Positions 8,329 through 16,998 of a stretch of 64,000 bases of DNA are shown here, piece after piece (position 1 is the stretch's first letter; each line of letters opens with the position of its first letter). The translations under genes and the position numbers were made by a program. Origin of the DNA: Brevibacterium aurantiacum. GTDB taxonomy: Bacteria > Actinomycetota > Actinomycetes > Actinomycetales > Brevibacteriaceae. Under the pieces are notes generated by a model. The model saw only the letters and a list, made by a program, of their open reading frames with translations. It did no database searches and was not told where the DNA came from. The DNA is taken from positions 128,639 to 192,638 of the forward strand of contig NZ_VLTK01000006.1 in the NCBI RefSeq assembly GCF_007558825.1, in the 5' to 3' direction.

Positions 8329-9002
8329 TGTGCGCTGCCTTCGGTAGAGATGAGATGTCCGGGCGCTTTGCCGTCATATGTGTTGAGTGCCGTGTGGTTG
8401 TGAAGCGCTGTGATTCCTTCGGGTGTGCACAGTGCTTCGATGAACGCGCTCGCCTGAGCCTGGACGTTGTCAGCAGGCATGACCCGAGCAGCGATCCTCA
8501 ATCCGGCGAGGACGCTGTAAATGAGCTCCGCGTGCACTTTCGTGTCGACATCGGGGCGGATGTGGCCCTCGACCTGTCCGCGCTCGAGGACGATGCTGTA
8601 AGTCTCCAGCCAGGCCCGGCGGTCGGGATCGAGGATCGTGCACACCGCGTCGACGTCGCGTCCGAGTTCGGCTGCGGTGTTGGCCGACAGGCATCCGATT
8701 CGCTTATCGTCCTCGCACTGTTTGGCCAGTTCCCCGCCGAGGCGGTGCATGATGAGCGTCGGAGCCGGTGCTGTTCCTGTGCGCAGCTCCTCACGAAGCG
8801 AGGTTCCGGAACCTGTGTATTCGCGCAGTGCCCGCAGGAACAGGGTATCGAGGCTGTCGAAAGTGTTGTAGAAGCTTGAGCGGCCGATGTTCGCACGTTC
8901 GCAGACCAGGCCGACGTCGGTGCCGGTGTAACCGTGTTCGCTGAAGACGGCGATGGCGGCCTTGATCACCATCTGCTCGTCGAAGGTCTTCTTCCTGCCC
9001 AT
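8325..9002 (-). CDS. TetR family repressor
   Basis: 225 residues, typical TetR length. N-terminal helix-turn-helix: IKAAIAVFSEHGYTGTDVG, then CERANIGRSSFYNTFDSLDTLF with the YNTF recognition-helix signature. The C-terminal ligand domain (about 80-215) resembles the YxaF/AcrR-like group and contains single Cys residues (CLSANTAAELG). It is first gene of a two-gene operon with an MFS pump and has a strong palindrome upstream, indicating autoregulation. Confidence 0.88.
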   Translation of the reverse strand: MGRKKTFDEQMVIKAAIAVFSEHGYTGTDVGLVCERANIGRSSFYNTFDSLDTLFLRALREYTGSGTSLREELRTGTAPAPTLIMHRLGGELAKQCEDDKRIGCLSANTAAELGRDVDAVCTILDPDRRAWLETYSIVLERGQVEGHIRPDVDTKVHAELIYSVLAGLRIAARVMPADNVQAQASAFIEALCTPEGITALHNHTALNTYDGKAPGHLISTEGSAQ

Positions 9003-9021
9003 GGTGCGAGCCTAGAGTATT

Positions 9022-9039
9022 TTGGACAGTTCTGTCCAA
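9022..9039. promoter_or_regulatory. TetR operator (TTGGACAG dyad)
   Basis: TTGGACAG (9022-9029) and CTGTCCAA (9032-9039) form a perfect 8-bp inverted repeat around TT, 20 bp before the TetR start codon. Confidence 0.7.
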
Positions 9040-9177
9040 TAAACTTTCGGAGCGCGTTCTGGGCTGTTCTGACATCGCTGGACGTTGACAACAGGTGTAG
9101 CGTGACGGCAAGGAACGATGGCACCATTTCGCGTGGGATGCCCGAGCGAGCTGTCCGCGGTGAAGAAGGGAACACGT

Positions 9178-9387
9178 ATGAGCCCAGTGAGCAAGGAACG
9201 CAGGAAGCAGCTTCGCGATGATGATGCGAACTGGAAGCTCGGAATCTTCTACTTCTGTCCTCGGGACCCTTCGTTCTTAATTCCGAAGCGTGTCGGCATC
9301 GGATGGTCGCTCAACTTCGGGAGTCCGTGGTCGCTGCTGTTACTCCTCGTCGTCATCGCGGTACTGGTGTGGGGCGTCTTCTTCTGA
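9178..9387 (+). CDS. Small membrane protein with DUF5808-like motif
   Basis: 69 residues. A short charged start (SKERRKQLRDDD) leads to NWKLGIFYFCPRDPSFLIPKR and GWSLNFGSPWS, the conserved pattern of DUF5808 proteins, then one C-terminal membrane helix (about 51-68) ending in WGVFF. The ATG at 9178 has GAAGGG before it; the same frame is open further upstream to 9118 without a ribosome site. Function unknown. Confidence 0.72.
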   Translation: MSPVSKERRKQLRDDDANWKLGIFYFCPRDPSFLIPKRVGIGWSLNFGSPWSLLLLLVVIAVLVWGVFF

Positions 9388-9455
9388 AGAAGGGTTCGGG
9401 CACCGAAGGCGTCGGGCAGACAGGGTCCAATAGATTCCTGCGCTGCGCCCACGCA

Positions 9456-9812
9456 CTACTTTCTGCGTGATGAGAGCACGCAGAACTCGTTGCCTTCCGG
9501 ATCGGCCAGGACAACCCAGGGTTCGTCCTCGGTCTGGCCCACATCGGCTCGGTGGGCGCCGAGTGCGAGGAGTCGATCCACTTCGGCGGACTGGTTTTCG
9601 GGACGGAAGTCGAGGTGAAGGCGATTCTTCACGGTCTTGGTCTCCGGGTCGACTCCGAAGAGAAGGCCTGGGAGAGAGTGTTCCTCGGCTCTGATCTCCA
9701 CTTCGTCCTCGTCCTCATAGATGACAATCCATCCGAGAGCCTCCGCCCACCAGTGGCCGAGCACATGCGGATCGTGGGCATCGACGACGAGCTGTTCCCA
9801 TTCCAGTCCCAT
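9456..9812 (-). CDS. VOC superfamily (glyoxalase-like) protein
   Basis: About 118 residues, one vicinal-oxygen-chelate domain. Opening WEQLVVDAHDPHVLGHWWAEALGW and closing EPWVVLADPEGNEFCVLSS are the paired strands that carry the metal ligands in this fold (His and Glu positions visible as D-A-H-D and G-N-E-F). Start is ATG 9812; an in-frame GTG two codons earlier is possible. Substrate cannot be inferred. GTCCAT/ATGGAC (9829-9834, 9847-9852) form a dyad upstream. Confidence 0.75.
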   Translation of the reverse strand: MGLEWEQLVVDAHDPHVLGHWWAEALGWIVIYEDEDEVEIRAEEHSLPGLLFGVDPETKTVKNRLHLDFRPENQSAEVDRLLALGAHRADVGQTEDEPWVVLADPEGNEFCVLSSRRK

Positions 9813-9862
9813 GTCCACAGACTAATGTGTCCATAGTCGACTGTGAATGGACCTATGCTGCT

Positions 9863-10048
9863 TCAGGCACCGACATCCTGCAGGTGGTGCTTGAGTTCGT
9901 GAAACCCATAGCGGGTCAGCGAGGTCACCGTGAACCCGCACTCGGCGCACCCGGCCTCGAGTACATCAGCCCAATCCCGTGTGTCCGGTTCGATGCCGCG
10001 CTGGACATCGGTATTGGGCTCGGTGCCCTCTGGCTCTGTTTCGCTCAC
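9863..10048 (-). pseudogene. Remnant of a DinB/maleylpyruvate-isomerase-like protein (N-terminus only)
   Basis: A 61-residue frame whose middle, EPDTRDWADVLEAGCAECGF, matches the start of actinobacterial DinB-fold proteins (pattern DT+DWT.VL...C.ECGF), which normally run to about 170-210 residues. Here the sequence turns into TSLTRYGFHELKHHLQ and stops, and no later frame restores the fold before the VOC gene. It could still be expressed as a short peptide. Confidence 0.5.
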
Positions 10049-10110
10049 GTCATGTCCCTGTCCGGTTGTGGTGTGGTTCCAGCCGTGTCGCAGCTGCGAC
10101 TGCCGGAGAC

Positions 10111-10476
10111 TTATTTCCTATCCAGAACTTGTTTGAGCACCGTCGCGTCGCTGATGTCGTCGCGCTTCGAAGCCGTGATGAGGGTCAGTTTGCCCTTCTT
10201 CGCGTACTCCTTGAGCTGCTCGAGCGCCGCGGCATGGTAATCGTCCTTGAGCTCGTCGCGGTAGCGCCGCGAGAACTCCTCGAACTTATCGGGATCGTGG
10301 GAGTACCACTTGCGCAGATCACTCGAAGGAGCCAGTTCCTTGAGCCAGTCGTCGAGTTCGGCCTTGTCCTTGCTCACTCCGCGTGGCCACATCCGGTCGA
10401 CGAGGATACGAGTGCCATCGTTGTGAGCCGGGTCGTCGTAGGCCCGCCGAACCTGTACCTGATGCTTCTGCGTCAT
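10111..10476 (-). CDS. DUF488 family protein
   Basis: 121 residues, the normal length for DUF488 (YeaO-like). Conserved blocks: VRRAYDDPAHNDGTRILVDR, MWPRGVSKDKAELDDW, KELAPSSDLRKWYSHDPDKF, and the end KLTLITASKRDDISDA. Start is ATG 10476, preceded by GGAGG; the frame extends upstream to 10644 but that part is not family-like. Biochemical role unknown; the DPxxF/YSHDP region is suspected to bind a ligand or metal. Confidence 0.85.
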   Translation of the reverse strand: MTQKHQVQVRRAYDDPAHNDGTRILVDRMWPRGVSKDKAELDDWLKELAPSSDLRKWYSHDPDKFEEFSRRYRDELKDDYHAAALEQLKEYAKKGKLTLITASKRDDISDATVLKQVLDRK

Positions 10477-10567
10477 GAGCGGCCTCCATGCTGTCGTGCT
10501 GGCCTCAGTGCTGTCGTCCTGACCCCAGTGTAGAACAGACGAAGTGCGCGGCAAGGGGCACGTTCGC

Positions 10568-10618
10568 GGTTGTCGAAGACGGATATCTCCCGTTGTCAGA
10601 AGGTTGCCGACCGTTGTC
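10568..10618. repeat. Three GTTGTC repeats between DUF488 and the DyP remnant
   Basis: GGTTGTCGA, CGTTGTCAG and CGTTGTCAC recur near 10568, 10591 and 10612, about two helical turns apart. They may be regulator half-sites for either flanking gene; no matching protein is evident. Confidence 0.3.
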
Positions 10619-10705
10619 ACAGGGGGCGTATACTGACCAGTCAAGCACCATTGCGATGGCGCAGTTCACCTCGATGATCATTCTTGCGACCGAGGAGATG
10701 ACGGC

Positions 10706-10882
10706 GTGACGGTACAGAACACGGCGCTTCCGAACGGGAGGACCCCGCGGCACATTCTGGGTCCGCCTGCCCCCTTCGCGATCTTCCTCGTCGTCGACGT
10801 CCACCCGGGCGCGGAAGCTGAGGTCAAGGACTTCCTCGGTGATGTCAGCGGACTCGTGCGCAGATGTGCTGTTGATGGGTGA
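10706..10882 (+). pseudogene. Remnant of a DyP-type peroxidase (N-terminal fragment)
   Basis: A GTG-started frame with GAGGAG upstream encodes 58 residues. PPAPFAIFLVVDVHPGAEAE and VKDFLGDVSGLVR match the start of actinobacterial dye-decolorising peroxidases (AIFLV...PGAE..V+D.L.D+SGL.RSVGFR), which are about 320-450 residues and carry the GXXDG haem motif further on. Here the frame reads RRCAVDG and stops; the haem domain is absent and a RibD-like gene follows directly. A deletion joining the two loci would explain this. Confidence 0.6.
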
Positions 10883-11654
10883 CGCACCAGCCGACGCACC
10901 AGCCGACGCCTCGAACGTGAACAGGCTGTTCCCCGCACCACTGGCGACGGTGACTCTGCCTGAGGCCTTCGCCTTCCCCGAGGATGTCGACCAGTGGGTG
11001 CGCGCAGTGTTCGTGGCCTCGGTCGATGGGGCCGGGACCATCGCCGGTCACGCCGGAGGTCTGGGCAATGACATCGACAAGCAGCTGTTCGCCCTCAACC
11101 GGGCATCGGCAGATGTCATCCTCGTCGGCGCCGGCACTGCCAGGACCGAGGTCTACGGTCCCGCCGAGGACGATGCGCAATGGCGGCATCTGCGTGAGAA
11201 CCGCAGCCCCACGGCACCAATGGCGGTGGTCTCACACAGTCTGGATCTCGATTTCTCAGCCTCGCTGTTCACCGAGGCTTCCCGCTCTGCCCGGACCATG
11301 CTCATCACCTGCGCAGACGCACCCGCTCAGGCACGTGCACAGGCTGCTGAGGTCGCCGAGGTGATCGTGACCGGTCAATCGTCGGTGGACCTGAGCGCGG
11401 CGATCGCTGAACTCCGGTCGCGTGGATTCGCCAGGATCGTGTGCGAGGGCGGACCCCAGCTGTTCACCGACCTGCTGGAGGCAGGAGACGTCGACGAACT
11501 GTGTCTGACCCGCAGCCCGACTCTGGTCGCCGGGAACGAGACGAGGATCCTGCGCGGTGCCCAGTTCGATCCGCCGGTCGAACTCGAGCTGAAGACCCTC
11601 TACGGCACCGACGACGGATTTCTCTATCTGCTCTACCAACCTGCAGGTCGGTAG
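10875..11654 (+). CDS. RibD C-terminal/dihydrofolate reductase family protein (pyrimidine reductase-like)
   Basis: 259 residues from ATG 10875. After an Asp/Ala/Pro-rich lead (a duplicated GACGCACCAGCC makes DAPADAPADA) comes the fold: WVRAVFVASVDGAGTIAGHAGGLG, ADVILVGAGTARTEVYGP with the NADPH-binding GAGT loop, and GFARIVCEGGPQLFTDLLEAG, the CEGG signature of RibD-type reductases, then DELCLTRSPTLVAG. The N-terminal start overlaps the DyP remnant, so its promoter may be borrowed from that locus. Substrate may be a riboflavin-pathway-like pyrimidine, but no other rib genes are nearby. Confidence 0.82.
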   Translation: MGDAPADAPADASNVNRLFPAPLATVTLPEAFAFPEDVDQWVRAVFVASVDGAGTIAGHAGGLGNDIDKQLFALNRASADVILVGAGTARTEVYGPAEDDAQWRHLRENRSPTAPMAVVSHSLDLDFSASLFTEASRSARTMLITCADAPAQARAQAAEVAEVIVTGQSSVDLSAAIAELRSRGFARIVCEGGPQLFTDLLEAGDVDELCLTRSPTLVAGNETRILRGAQFDPPVELELKTLYGTDDGFLYLLYQPAGR

Positions 11655-11687
11655 AGGCGAGCTGAGACACCACGGGAGCAGCGGACG

Positions 11688-12338
11688 CTAGTTCAGCTTC
11701 ACTCTCTTCCGCGCGCTATCGCTGAGGTTGCTCAGCACCACGGTGCGAACCTGCCGGTCGATGTACTGGCCGAGACTGACCTGCGTCTGCTGGAAGTACC
11801 AGTGCTTGAGGGCCCACATATGAGCCAGCGTCATGAGGTTGTGTCCGAGCGTACTCGCATCGACCTCGTGCAGGTCACCCTTGTCGGCAGCCTCGGCGAC
11901 GACATCGATGAGCGGCTGCAGTGTGGCCAGCTCCTGGGACTGGATGGACGCCAGTCCGGCGCGTGAGAGCGACCTGGACGTCTGATAGGTCAGGACGACG
12001 GCCTGACGATGATCATCGACGACCTGACAGAACTCGGTGAAAGCCGCAATGATCCGATGCACGGGATCCTCGGTCGCCTCGATCACCGCCGGCACGCGCA
12101 GCCGGAAGTCCTCGAGAACCCGGGTGATCGCGGCCAGCACGATCTGCTCCCGATCTGAGAAGTACTTGTACAGCAGTCCGACGCTGACACCGGCAGATTT
12201 GGCGATCGCCTGCATCGACACGGCATGTGAGCCCTTCGTCTGCATGAGGCGGACGGCGGCATCGACGATCTGCTTCTCACGGAATTCCGCGCGAGCACCG
12301 CGAACTACGGCGTTGACGTCATGAGTCTCACTTGTCAT
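11688..12338 (-). CDS. TetR family regulator of the cyclohexanecarboxylate-type operon
   Basis: 216 residues from ATG 12338. HTH: KQIVDAAVRLMQTKGSHAVS, AIAKSAGVSVGLLYKYFSDR with the YKYF signature. The C-terminal half has the all-helical ligand fold (EFCQVVDDHRQAVVLTYQTS...). Its start overlaps the ligase stop by 11 bp, so it is the last gene of the operon and is co-expressed with the enzymes. In this position it probably senses an acyl-CoA intermediate and binds the TTCAC/GTGAA array at 16999-17034. Confidence 0.85.
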   Translation of the reverse strand: MTSETHDVNAVVRGARAEFREKQIVDAAVRLMQTKGSHAVSMQAIAKSAGVSVGLLYKYFSDREQIVLAAITRVLEDFRLRVPAVIEATEDPVHRIIAAFTEFCQVVDDHRQAVVLTYQTSRSLSRAGLASIQSQELATLQPLIDVVAEAADKGDLHEVDASTLGHNLMTLAHMWALKHWYFQQTQVSLGQYIDRQVRTVVLSNLSDSARKRVKLN

Positions 12339-14025
12339 GTCTGCTGACCACTTCCTCCCGCAGCTTGAACTTCTGAATCTTACCGCTCGGGGTCCGCGGG
12401 AACTCATCGAGGCACTGCAGGGTCTCCGGCCAATAGTGTTTGGTCACGCCCTTGGAGGCGAAGAATTCGCGCAGGTCATCCATGGTGAACGTGTGGCCTT
12501 CTCGCAGTGTGACCACGGCACACGCGATCTCCTGCAGGCGGGGGTGGGGCACCGCCACTATCGCCACTTGGGAGATGGCGGGGTGCTCGTACAAGATGTT
12601 CTCGACGTAGGCGACGGGAATGTTCTCTCCACCGCGGATGATGATGTCCTTCGATCGACCGCCGATCTTGATGAAGCCCTCACCGTCCATCTCTGCGATA
12701 TCGCCGGTGTCCAGCCAGTCGCCGTCGAAGGCTTCGTCGGTGAGCTTCGGTTCGCTGAGATACCCGACGAACAGGAACGGGCCCTTGACCTGCACCTTTC
12801 CCTCGGTTCCGGCGGGGACCGGTTCGCCGAGCGGATCGACGATACGCACCTGCATATCGCCGAGCGCACGACCGTCTGTGCTCGTGACCTTGTCATCGGA
12901 ATCGCCGGGGGCGGTCATGGTGACCAGTCCGCATTCGGTCTGCCCCCAACCGCCGAAGACGTTGAGGTTGGGGAGCAGCTCCTTGGCCTCGTGGACCATG
13001 ACGCGTGGAATCGGAGCGCCCATGCAGCAGAAGTGTCTGAGACTCGAGAGATCACGATCCGTGGTCTTGGCGGCCTCGATGAGATCGTGCAGGAATGGGG
13101 TGGCGCCCGAAGTGTGCTCGATGCCGAACTCTTCGATCAGTCGCGCGAACTCCTCGCCGTTCCAGACATCCTGGAACACACCGCTCCCGCCGATGAGCAG
13201 CGGTAGGCAGACTCCGTACATGTACCCGGTGAGATGGCCGAAGGTCGAGGCCATGTGGATGACGGAGCCGTTCCCGAGGCCCAGGCGATCGGGCCAGGGC
13301 AGTGACGCGGAGAGCACCGAATTGTGTGTGTGCATGACCCCCTTGGGGTCACCTGTCGTCCCTGAGGTGAAGAGGATCAGACCGACATCATTGGGATCGG
13401 GCCTCCGCGTCTCCCAGTCGATGCTCGCCGCTGCCGCGGCCGGTCCTGACGAACCAGCTGACCCCGGTGAGCTTCCCGTGCCGCGATCCAGGAAGTCCGT
13501 CCATCGTTCGAAGCCCTCGCGGGAGGTGAATGGATCTTCTCCGGGGGCGTCGAGGACGATCGTATGCCGCAGATCAGGCAGTTTGTCCCTGAGGCGGTCG
13601 ACCATATCCGGGTAGTCGAATCTGCGGAACCGGTTGGGGACGAAGAGAACCGTGACTGCGGCCTTCTTCGCCATGTATCCGATCTCGCGGTCGCGGTAGA
13701 TCGGGATGAGACCGTTCGTGACCGCCCCCGCCTTGAGGGCGCCGAGGTGGATGACCAACCATTCGTACCAATTGGGCAGGTGGATGCCCACCACCTCACC
13801 CGGTTGCACACCGAGGTCGACGAGGGCTCTGGCACACGCCTCGGCGTCGGCGGAGAGCTGTCGGTATGTGTGGCTTCCATAGGGGTCTCGAGACACGACC
13901 GAATCGGGAGTCTCGCTCGTCCAACGGTCCAGATGATCGAGCAGCGTCTTGTTCTTCCAGGCACCTGTCGAGGTGTGCTTGTCGATGAGGGTGTCGGTGA
14001 GGATCGTGTCGAATCGGGTTGGCAT
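12328..14025 (-). CDS. aliA: AMP-dependent acyl-CoA ligase, AliA-like (cyclohexanecarboxylate-CoA ligase)
   Basis: 565 residues, adenylate-forming enzyme that activates a carboxylic acid to its CoA thioester with ATP. P-loop LILFTSGTTGDPKGVMHTH, substrate pocket region HTSGATPFLHDLIEAA, the GWGQTECGLVT A5 motif, DWLDTGDIAEMDGEGF hinge and the C-terminal FPRTPSGKIQKFKLRE with catalytic Lys. The HTSGATPF pocket and the neighbouring AliB-, BadH- and BadI-like genes favour cyclohexanecarboxylate or a similar alicyclic acid; a cyclic terpenoid acid or a branched acid is possible. A Gly/Ala/Ser-rich insert (about 180-200) is unusual. Confidence 0.82.
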   Translation of the reverse strand: MPTRFDTILTDTLIDKHTSTGAWKNKTLLDHLDRWTSETPDSVVSRDPYGSHTYRQLSADAEACARALVDLGVQPGEVVGIHLPNWYEWLVIHLGALKAGAVTNGLIPIYRDREIGYMAKKAAVTVLFVPNRFRRFDYPDMVDRLRDKLPDLRHTIVLDAPGEDPFTSREGFERWTDFLDRGTGSSPGSAGSSGPAAAAASIDWETRRPDPNDVGLILFTSGTTGDPKGVMHTHNSVLSASLPWPDRLGLGNGSVIHMASTFGHLTGYMYGVCLPLLIGGSGVFQDVWNGEEFARLIEEFGIEHTSGATPFLHDLIEAAKTTDRDLSSLRHFCCMGAPIPRVMVHEAKELLPNLNVFGGWGQTECGLVTMTAPGDSDDKVTSTDGRALGDMQVRIVDPLGEPVPAGTEGKVQVKGPFLFVGYLSEPKLTDEAFDGDWLDTGDIAEMDGEGFIKIGGRSKDIIIRGGENIPVAYVENILYEHPAISQVAIVAVPHPRLQEIACAVVTLREGHTFTMDDLREFFASKGVTKHYWPETLQCLDEFPRTPSGKIQKFKLREEVVSRHDK

Positions 14026-14094
14026 GTCAGGGCTCCTTTGCGCTGGTCTCGTGCCGGTGGTTGTGGATCGTTGAGGTGAATCGGTGGGAGAGGG

Positions 14095-14841
14095 TCAGGC
14101 CATGGTGAGTCCGCCGGAGACGGAGAGCGTCTGACCCGTGACGTAGGTGGATTCGGGACTGGCGAAGAAGGCGACGGCATTCGCCAGATCGTCGGGCTGT
14201 GCCAGGCGGCGCATGGGGATCGCCTTCTCCAGTGCAGTGCGCAGCTTCGGGTTGTCCTCGGAGATCTCAGCGAACAGCGGAGTGTCGGCCGGTCCCGGGC
14301 ACACGCAGTTGGAGGTGATGTTGTGCCGTGCGACCTCGCGGGCGAAGGTCTTGGAGAAGGAGATGATGCCGCCCTTGGCCGCCGAGTACACGGCCTCACC
14401 GCTCGAGCCCACGCGTCCGGCATCGGAGCCGATGCTGATCACAGCCCCGGATTCGGCGGCGATCATGTGGGAGGCGACCGACTGCGTGCAGTTGAGGGTG
14501 CCGATCAGGTTGATCGCGATGACTCGGTCCCAGGTCTCGGCTGTCGAGTCCATGAAGGGTTCGACCTTGTCCCAGCCGGCATTGTTGACGAGGACGTCGA
14601 TGCGGCCGAACGTCTCTATCACCTGGGTGGTCATGGCATCGACCTTGGCCCGATCGGTGACATCGACGGCGACGCCGATGGAATCATTTCCCAGCGCCGA
14701 GGCGGTTTCCTGTGACTTCGTCGCGTCGAGGTCGGCGACGACGACGGTGGCTCCGTCTGCGGCCAGGCGGGTGGCGATGCCTTTGCCGATCCCCGAGGCG
14801 GCGCCGGTGACGATGATGATGCGATTGTCCAGTGCAGACAT
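14095..14841 (-). CDS. badH: SDR dehydrogenase, BadH-like (2-hydroxycyclohexanecarboxyl-CoA dehydrogenase)
   Basis: 248 residues, classical short-chain dehydrogenase with TGAASGIG nucleotide loop, NNAGWD, catalytic Ser in SIGSDAGRVGSSGEA and YSAAKGG with Tyr-Lys. The runs NNAGWD..PF, SDAGRVGSSGEAVY and GQTLSVSGGLTM agree closely with what I recall of Rhodopseudomonas BadH, which oxidises the 2-hydroxy to the 2-keto CoA ester. Start ATG 14841 (MSALDN) with AAGGGAC upstream. It sits between the ligase and the acyl-CoA dehydrogenase genes in the same operon. Confidence 0.82.
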   Translation of the reverse strand: MSALDNRIIIVTGAASGIGKGIATRLAADGATVVVADLDATKSQETASALGNDSIGVAVDVTDRAKVDAMTTQVIETFGRIDVLVNNAGWDKVEPFMDSTAETWDRVIAINLIGTLNCTQSVASHMIAAESGAVISIGSDAGRVGSSGEAVYSAAKGGIISFSKTFAREVARHNITSNCVCPGPADTPLFAEISEDNPKLRTALEKAIPMRRLAQPDDLANAVAFFASPESTYVTGQTLSVSGGLTMA

Positions 14842-14923
14842 GATGTGTGGTCCCTTCGGATGGTGCTCAGATGTGCTGGTCAGCTGCCTTTGTCGAATGT
14901 GTGCGGGCCAAGATGTGTGCTGG

Positions 14924-16069
14924 TCAGGGGGCGAAGGCACGCCCGGCCGACTCCCTGGCGATGACGAGTTTCATGATCTGTGCGGTTCCGTCCCCGATCT
15001 GCATGCCGAGCACGTCCCGGAGACGCTTCTCCACGTCACGATCCTGCTTGTAGCCGTTCTGGCCGTGCAGAAGAAGGCATTGATGGATGGCGTGATAGGA
15101 CTCCAGGGGAGCCCACCACTTGCACATCGCCGCCTGTGAGGTGTGAGGCAGACCTTCGTCGCCGAGCCATAGAGTGTTCAGACACAGCAGCCTGGCGGCG
15201 GTCATCTTCGTCTCCGCCTCGGCGAGGGGAAATGAGACGCCCTGGAACTTCGACAGCGGCTGGTCGAATGCCTCCCGGCCCTTCACATAGTCCCAGGCGT
15301 CCTCGATCGCTCGGGTGGCACTGCCCGTGCACTGCAGGCCGATGAGAGCACGGGAGAAGTCGAAGCCCTGCATGACCTGGGAGAACGCTGCTCCCTCCGC
15401 GCCGAGGAGGTGATCGCCCGGAACCCTGACATCGGTGAAGTCCACCGAGCCACGGGCCACCGCGGACTGTCCCATATCGGTGATCGGGGTGCGGACGACT
15501 CCCGGGGTGTCGAGGTCGACGAGGAAGGCGGAGATGCCCTTGCCTCGTTTCGCGTTCGGATCGGTCCTCGCGAAGATGACCGTGGCCGTCGAGGTCAGCG
15601 CCAGTGACATCGATTTCGTGCCGTTGATGATCCAATCCCCACCGTCACGCTTGGCGGTGCTCTGGGGATTGCCGGCATCCGAGCCGGCGTCGGGCTCGGA
15701 GAGGCCGATGGCCACTGTTTCGGCACCGGAGGTGATGAGGCGGCAATAGTGTTCGGCCACCTCGGCGCTCGCGTTCCGCGCGATGACCTGACCCATCAAT
15801 GAGCCCACCACCTGCAGATACGCCACGTTGAGGTCGCCGCGAGCAATCGCCTCGGTGACCAGTCCCGCGGTCACCTTCGTCTGGCCCTGCCCGCCGAGGT
15901 GGGGCGAGAGTTCCGGGGCGATGAGACCGGCGCTGCCCATCTCCAGTGTCAGATCGGTGCCGATCTTTCCGGCATTCTCCCGGTCACGTGCCTCGGAGAT
16001 GAGGCGCTCCTCGAAGGCCGCTGCAGTGTCGAGCAGCGACTGGGTCTCTGGGGTGATTGCGAAGTCCAC
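14924..16069 (-). CDS. aliB: Acyl-CoA dehydrogenase, AliB-like (cyclohexanecarboxyl-CoA dehydrogenase)
   Basis: 381 residues from a GTG start (VDFAITPETQ) with AGAGGA upstream; a longer frame to 16183 has no ribosome site and collides with the hydrolase gene. FAD-binding pattern: VAIGLSEPDAGSDAGNPQS (middle strand), GTKSMSLALTSTATVIFARTD, and the C-terminal QCLLLHGQNGYKQDRDVEKR region. Catalyses alpha,beta-dehydrogenation of an acyl-CoA to the 1-ene. The neighbours make cyclohex-1-ene-carboxyl-CoA the likely product; electron transfer would go through ETF. Confidence 0.82.
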   Translation of the reverse strand: MDFAITPETQSLLDTAAAFEERLISEARDRENAGKIGTDLTLEMGSAGLIAPELSPHLGGQGQTKVTAGLVTEAIARGDLNVAYLQVVGSLMGQVIARNASAEVAEHYCRLITSGAETVAIGLSEPDAGSDAGNPQSTAKRDGGDWIINGTKSMSLALTSTATVIFARTDPNAKRGKGISAFLVDLDTPGVVRTPITDMGQSAVARGSVDFTDVRVPGDHLLGAEGAAFSQVMQGFDFSRALIGLQCTGSATRAIEDAWDYVKGREAFDQPLSKFQGVSFPLAEAETKMTAARLLCLNTLWLGDEGLPHTSQAAMCKWWAPLESYHAIHQCLLLHGQNGYKQDRDVEKRLRDVLGMQIGDGTAQIMKLVIARESAGRAFAP

Positions 16070-16115
16070 TGTGATCCTCTGTTCTGGTGGGCTGGTCCGC
16101 CTGATTGCCTGTGGT

Positions 16116-16943
16116 TCAGTACGCGTTGTCGAAGCTGCTGAAGTCGGGATCGCGCTTCTCGGCGAAGGCGGCAGCGCCCTCATGTGACTCGGGTGAGTGC
16201 GCGTACAGGTCGAGGGCGCTCATTGCCAGATTGGTGAAACCGGTCTGCATCTCGGAGTCGGCATTGAACGACTGCTTGAGGAAGCGCAGGGCCGTCGGCG
16301 CTTTGAGACCCAGTGCTCGGGCTCGTTCCTTGGCTCGGGGTATGAGCTGGTCAGCTTCGACGATCTCATTGGCCAAGCCCCACATCTCGGCCTTCCGGGC
16401 GTCGATGAGTTCGCAGAAGTACCACATCTCCCGTGCCCGCTTCTCGCCCACGACTCGGGCCAGGAACGCCGTGCCGTAGCCGGCGTCGAAGGATCCGACC
16501 TTGGGTCCGGCCTGGCCGAACCGGGCATGGGAGGCGGCAATCGTGATGTCGCACAGCGTGTTGAGGACATTGCCCCCGCCGACGGCGACGCCGTTGACGG
16601 CGGCGATGATGGGTTTCGGCACGGATCGCATGGTCTTGTGGAGTTCAGAGATGCGGAACATCCCGTAGCGGCTAGGGCCGTAGTCGCCGGTCTTCGCTTT
16701 CTGCTTGACGTCCCCTCCGGCACAGAATGCCTTCTGCCCGGCACCGGTGAGGATGATCGAGCGGACTTGATTATCGCCCCAGGCCAGGGTCAGCGCCTCG
16801 ATGAGCTCGTCGACTGTCTGTGAGCGGAAGGAGTTGAACGACTCTGGGCGGTTGATGGTGATGACCGCATAGGATTCCTCGACCTCGTAGAGGATGTCGG
16901 CGAACTCCTGCGCAGCGGCCGCGGATCCGTGTGTAGCTGGCAT
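16116..16943 (-). CDS. badI: 2-ketocyclohexanecarboxyl-CoA hydrolase, BadI-like (crotonase family)
   Basis: 275 residues with the ribosome site GAGGAGG 5 bases before the ATG. Crotonase fold: CAGGDVKQK, and VAVGGGNVLNTLCDITIAAS forming the oxyanion hole. The stretch GQAGPKVGSFDAGYGTAFLA and the following VVGEKRAREMWYFC agree with BadI, the hydrolase that opens the ring of 2-ketocyclohexanecarboxyl-CoA to pimelyl-CoA; the related naphthoate synthase MenB shares part of this pattern, but no men genes are near. First gene of the operon, so ring opening is made first. No separate BadK-like hydratase gene is present here. Confidence 0.83.
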   Translation of the reverse strand: MPATHGSAAAAQEFADILYEVEESYAVITINRPESFNSFRSQTVDELIEALTLAWGDNQVRSIILTGAGQKAFCAGGDVKQKAKTGDYGPSRYGMFRISELHKTMRSVPKPIIAAVNGVAVGGGNVLNTLCDITIAASHARFGQAGPKVGSFDAGYGTAFLARVVGEKRAREMWYFCELIDARKAEMWGLANEIVEADQLIPRAKERARALGLKAPTALRFLKQSFNADSEMQTGFTNLAMSALDLYAHSPESHEGAAAFAEKRDPDFSSFDNAY

Positions 16944-16998
16944 CTTTGCCTCCTCAAGCTGGTGTCCTTCGGGCGGCGGCAGCCGATCCCGAAAGTAG

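Noticed and set aside
10111..10644. 177-residue form of the DUF488 protein
   Set aside because: The extra 56 residues are not family-like and the GGAGG ribosome site fits ATG 10476.
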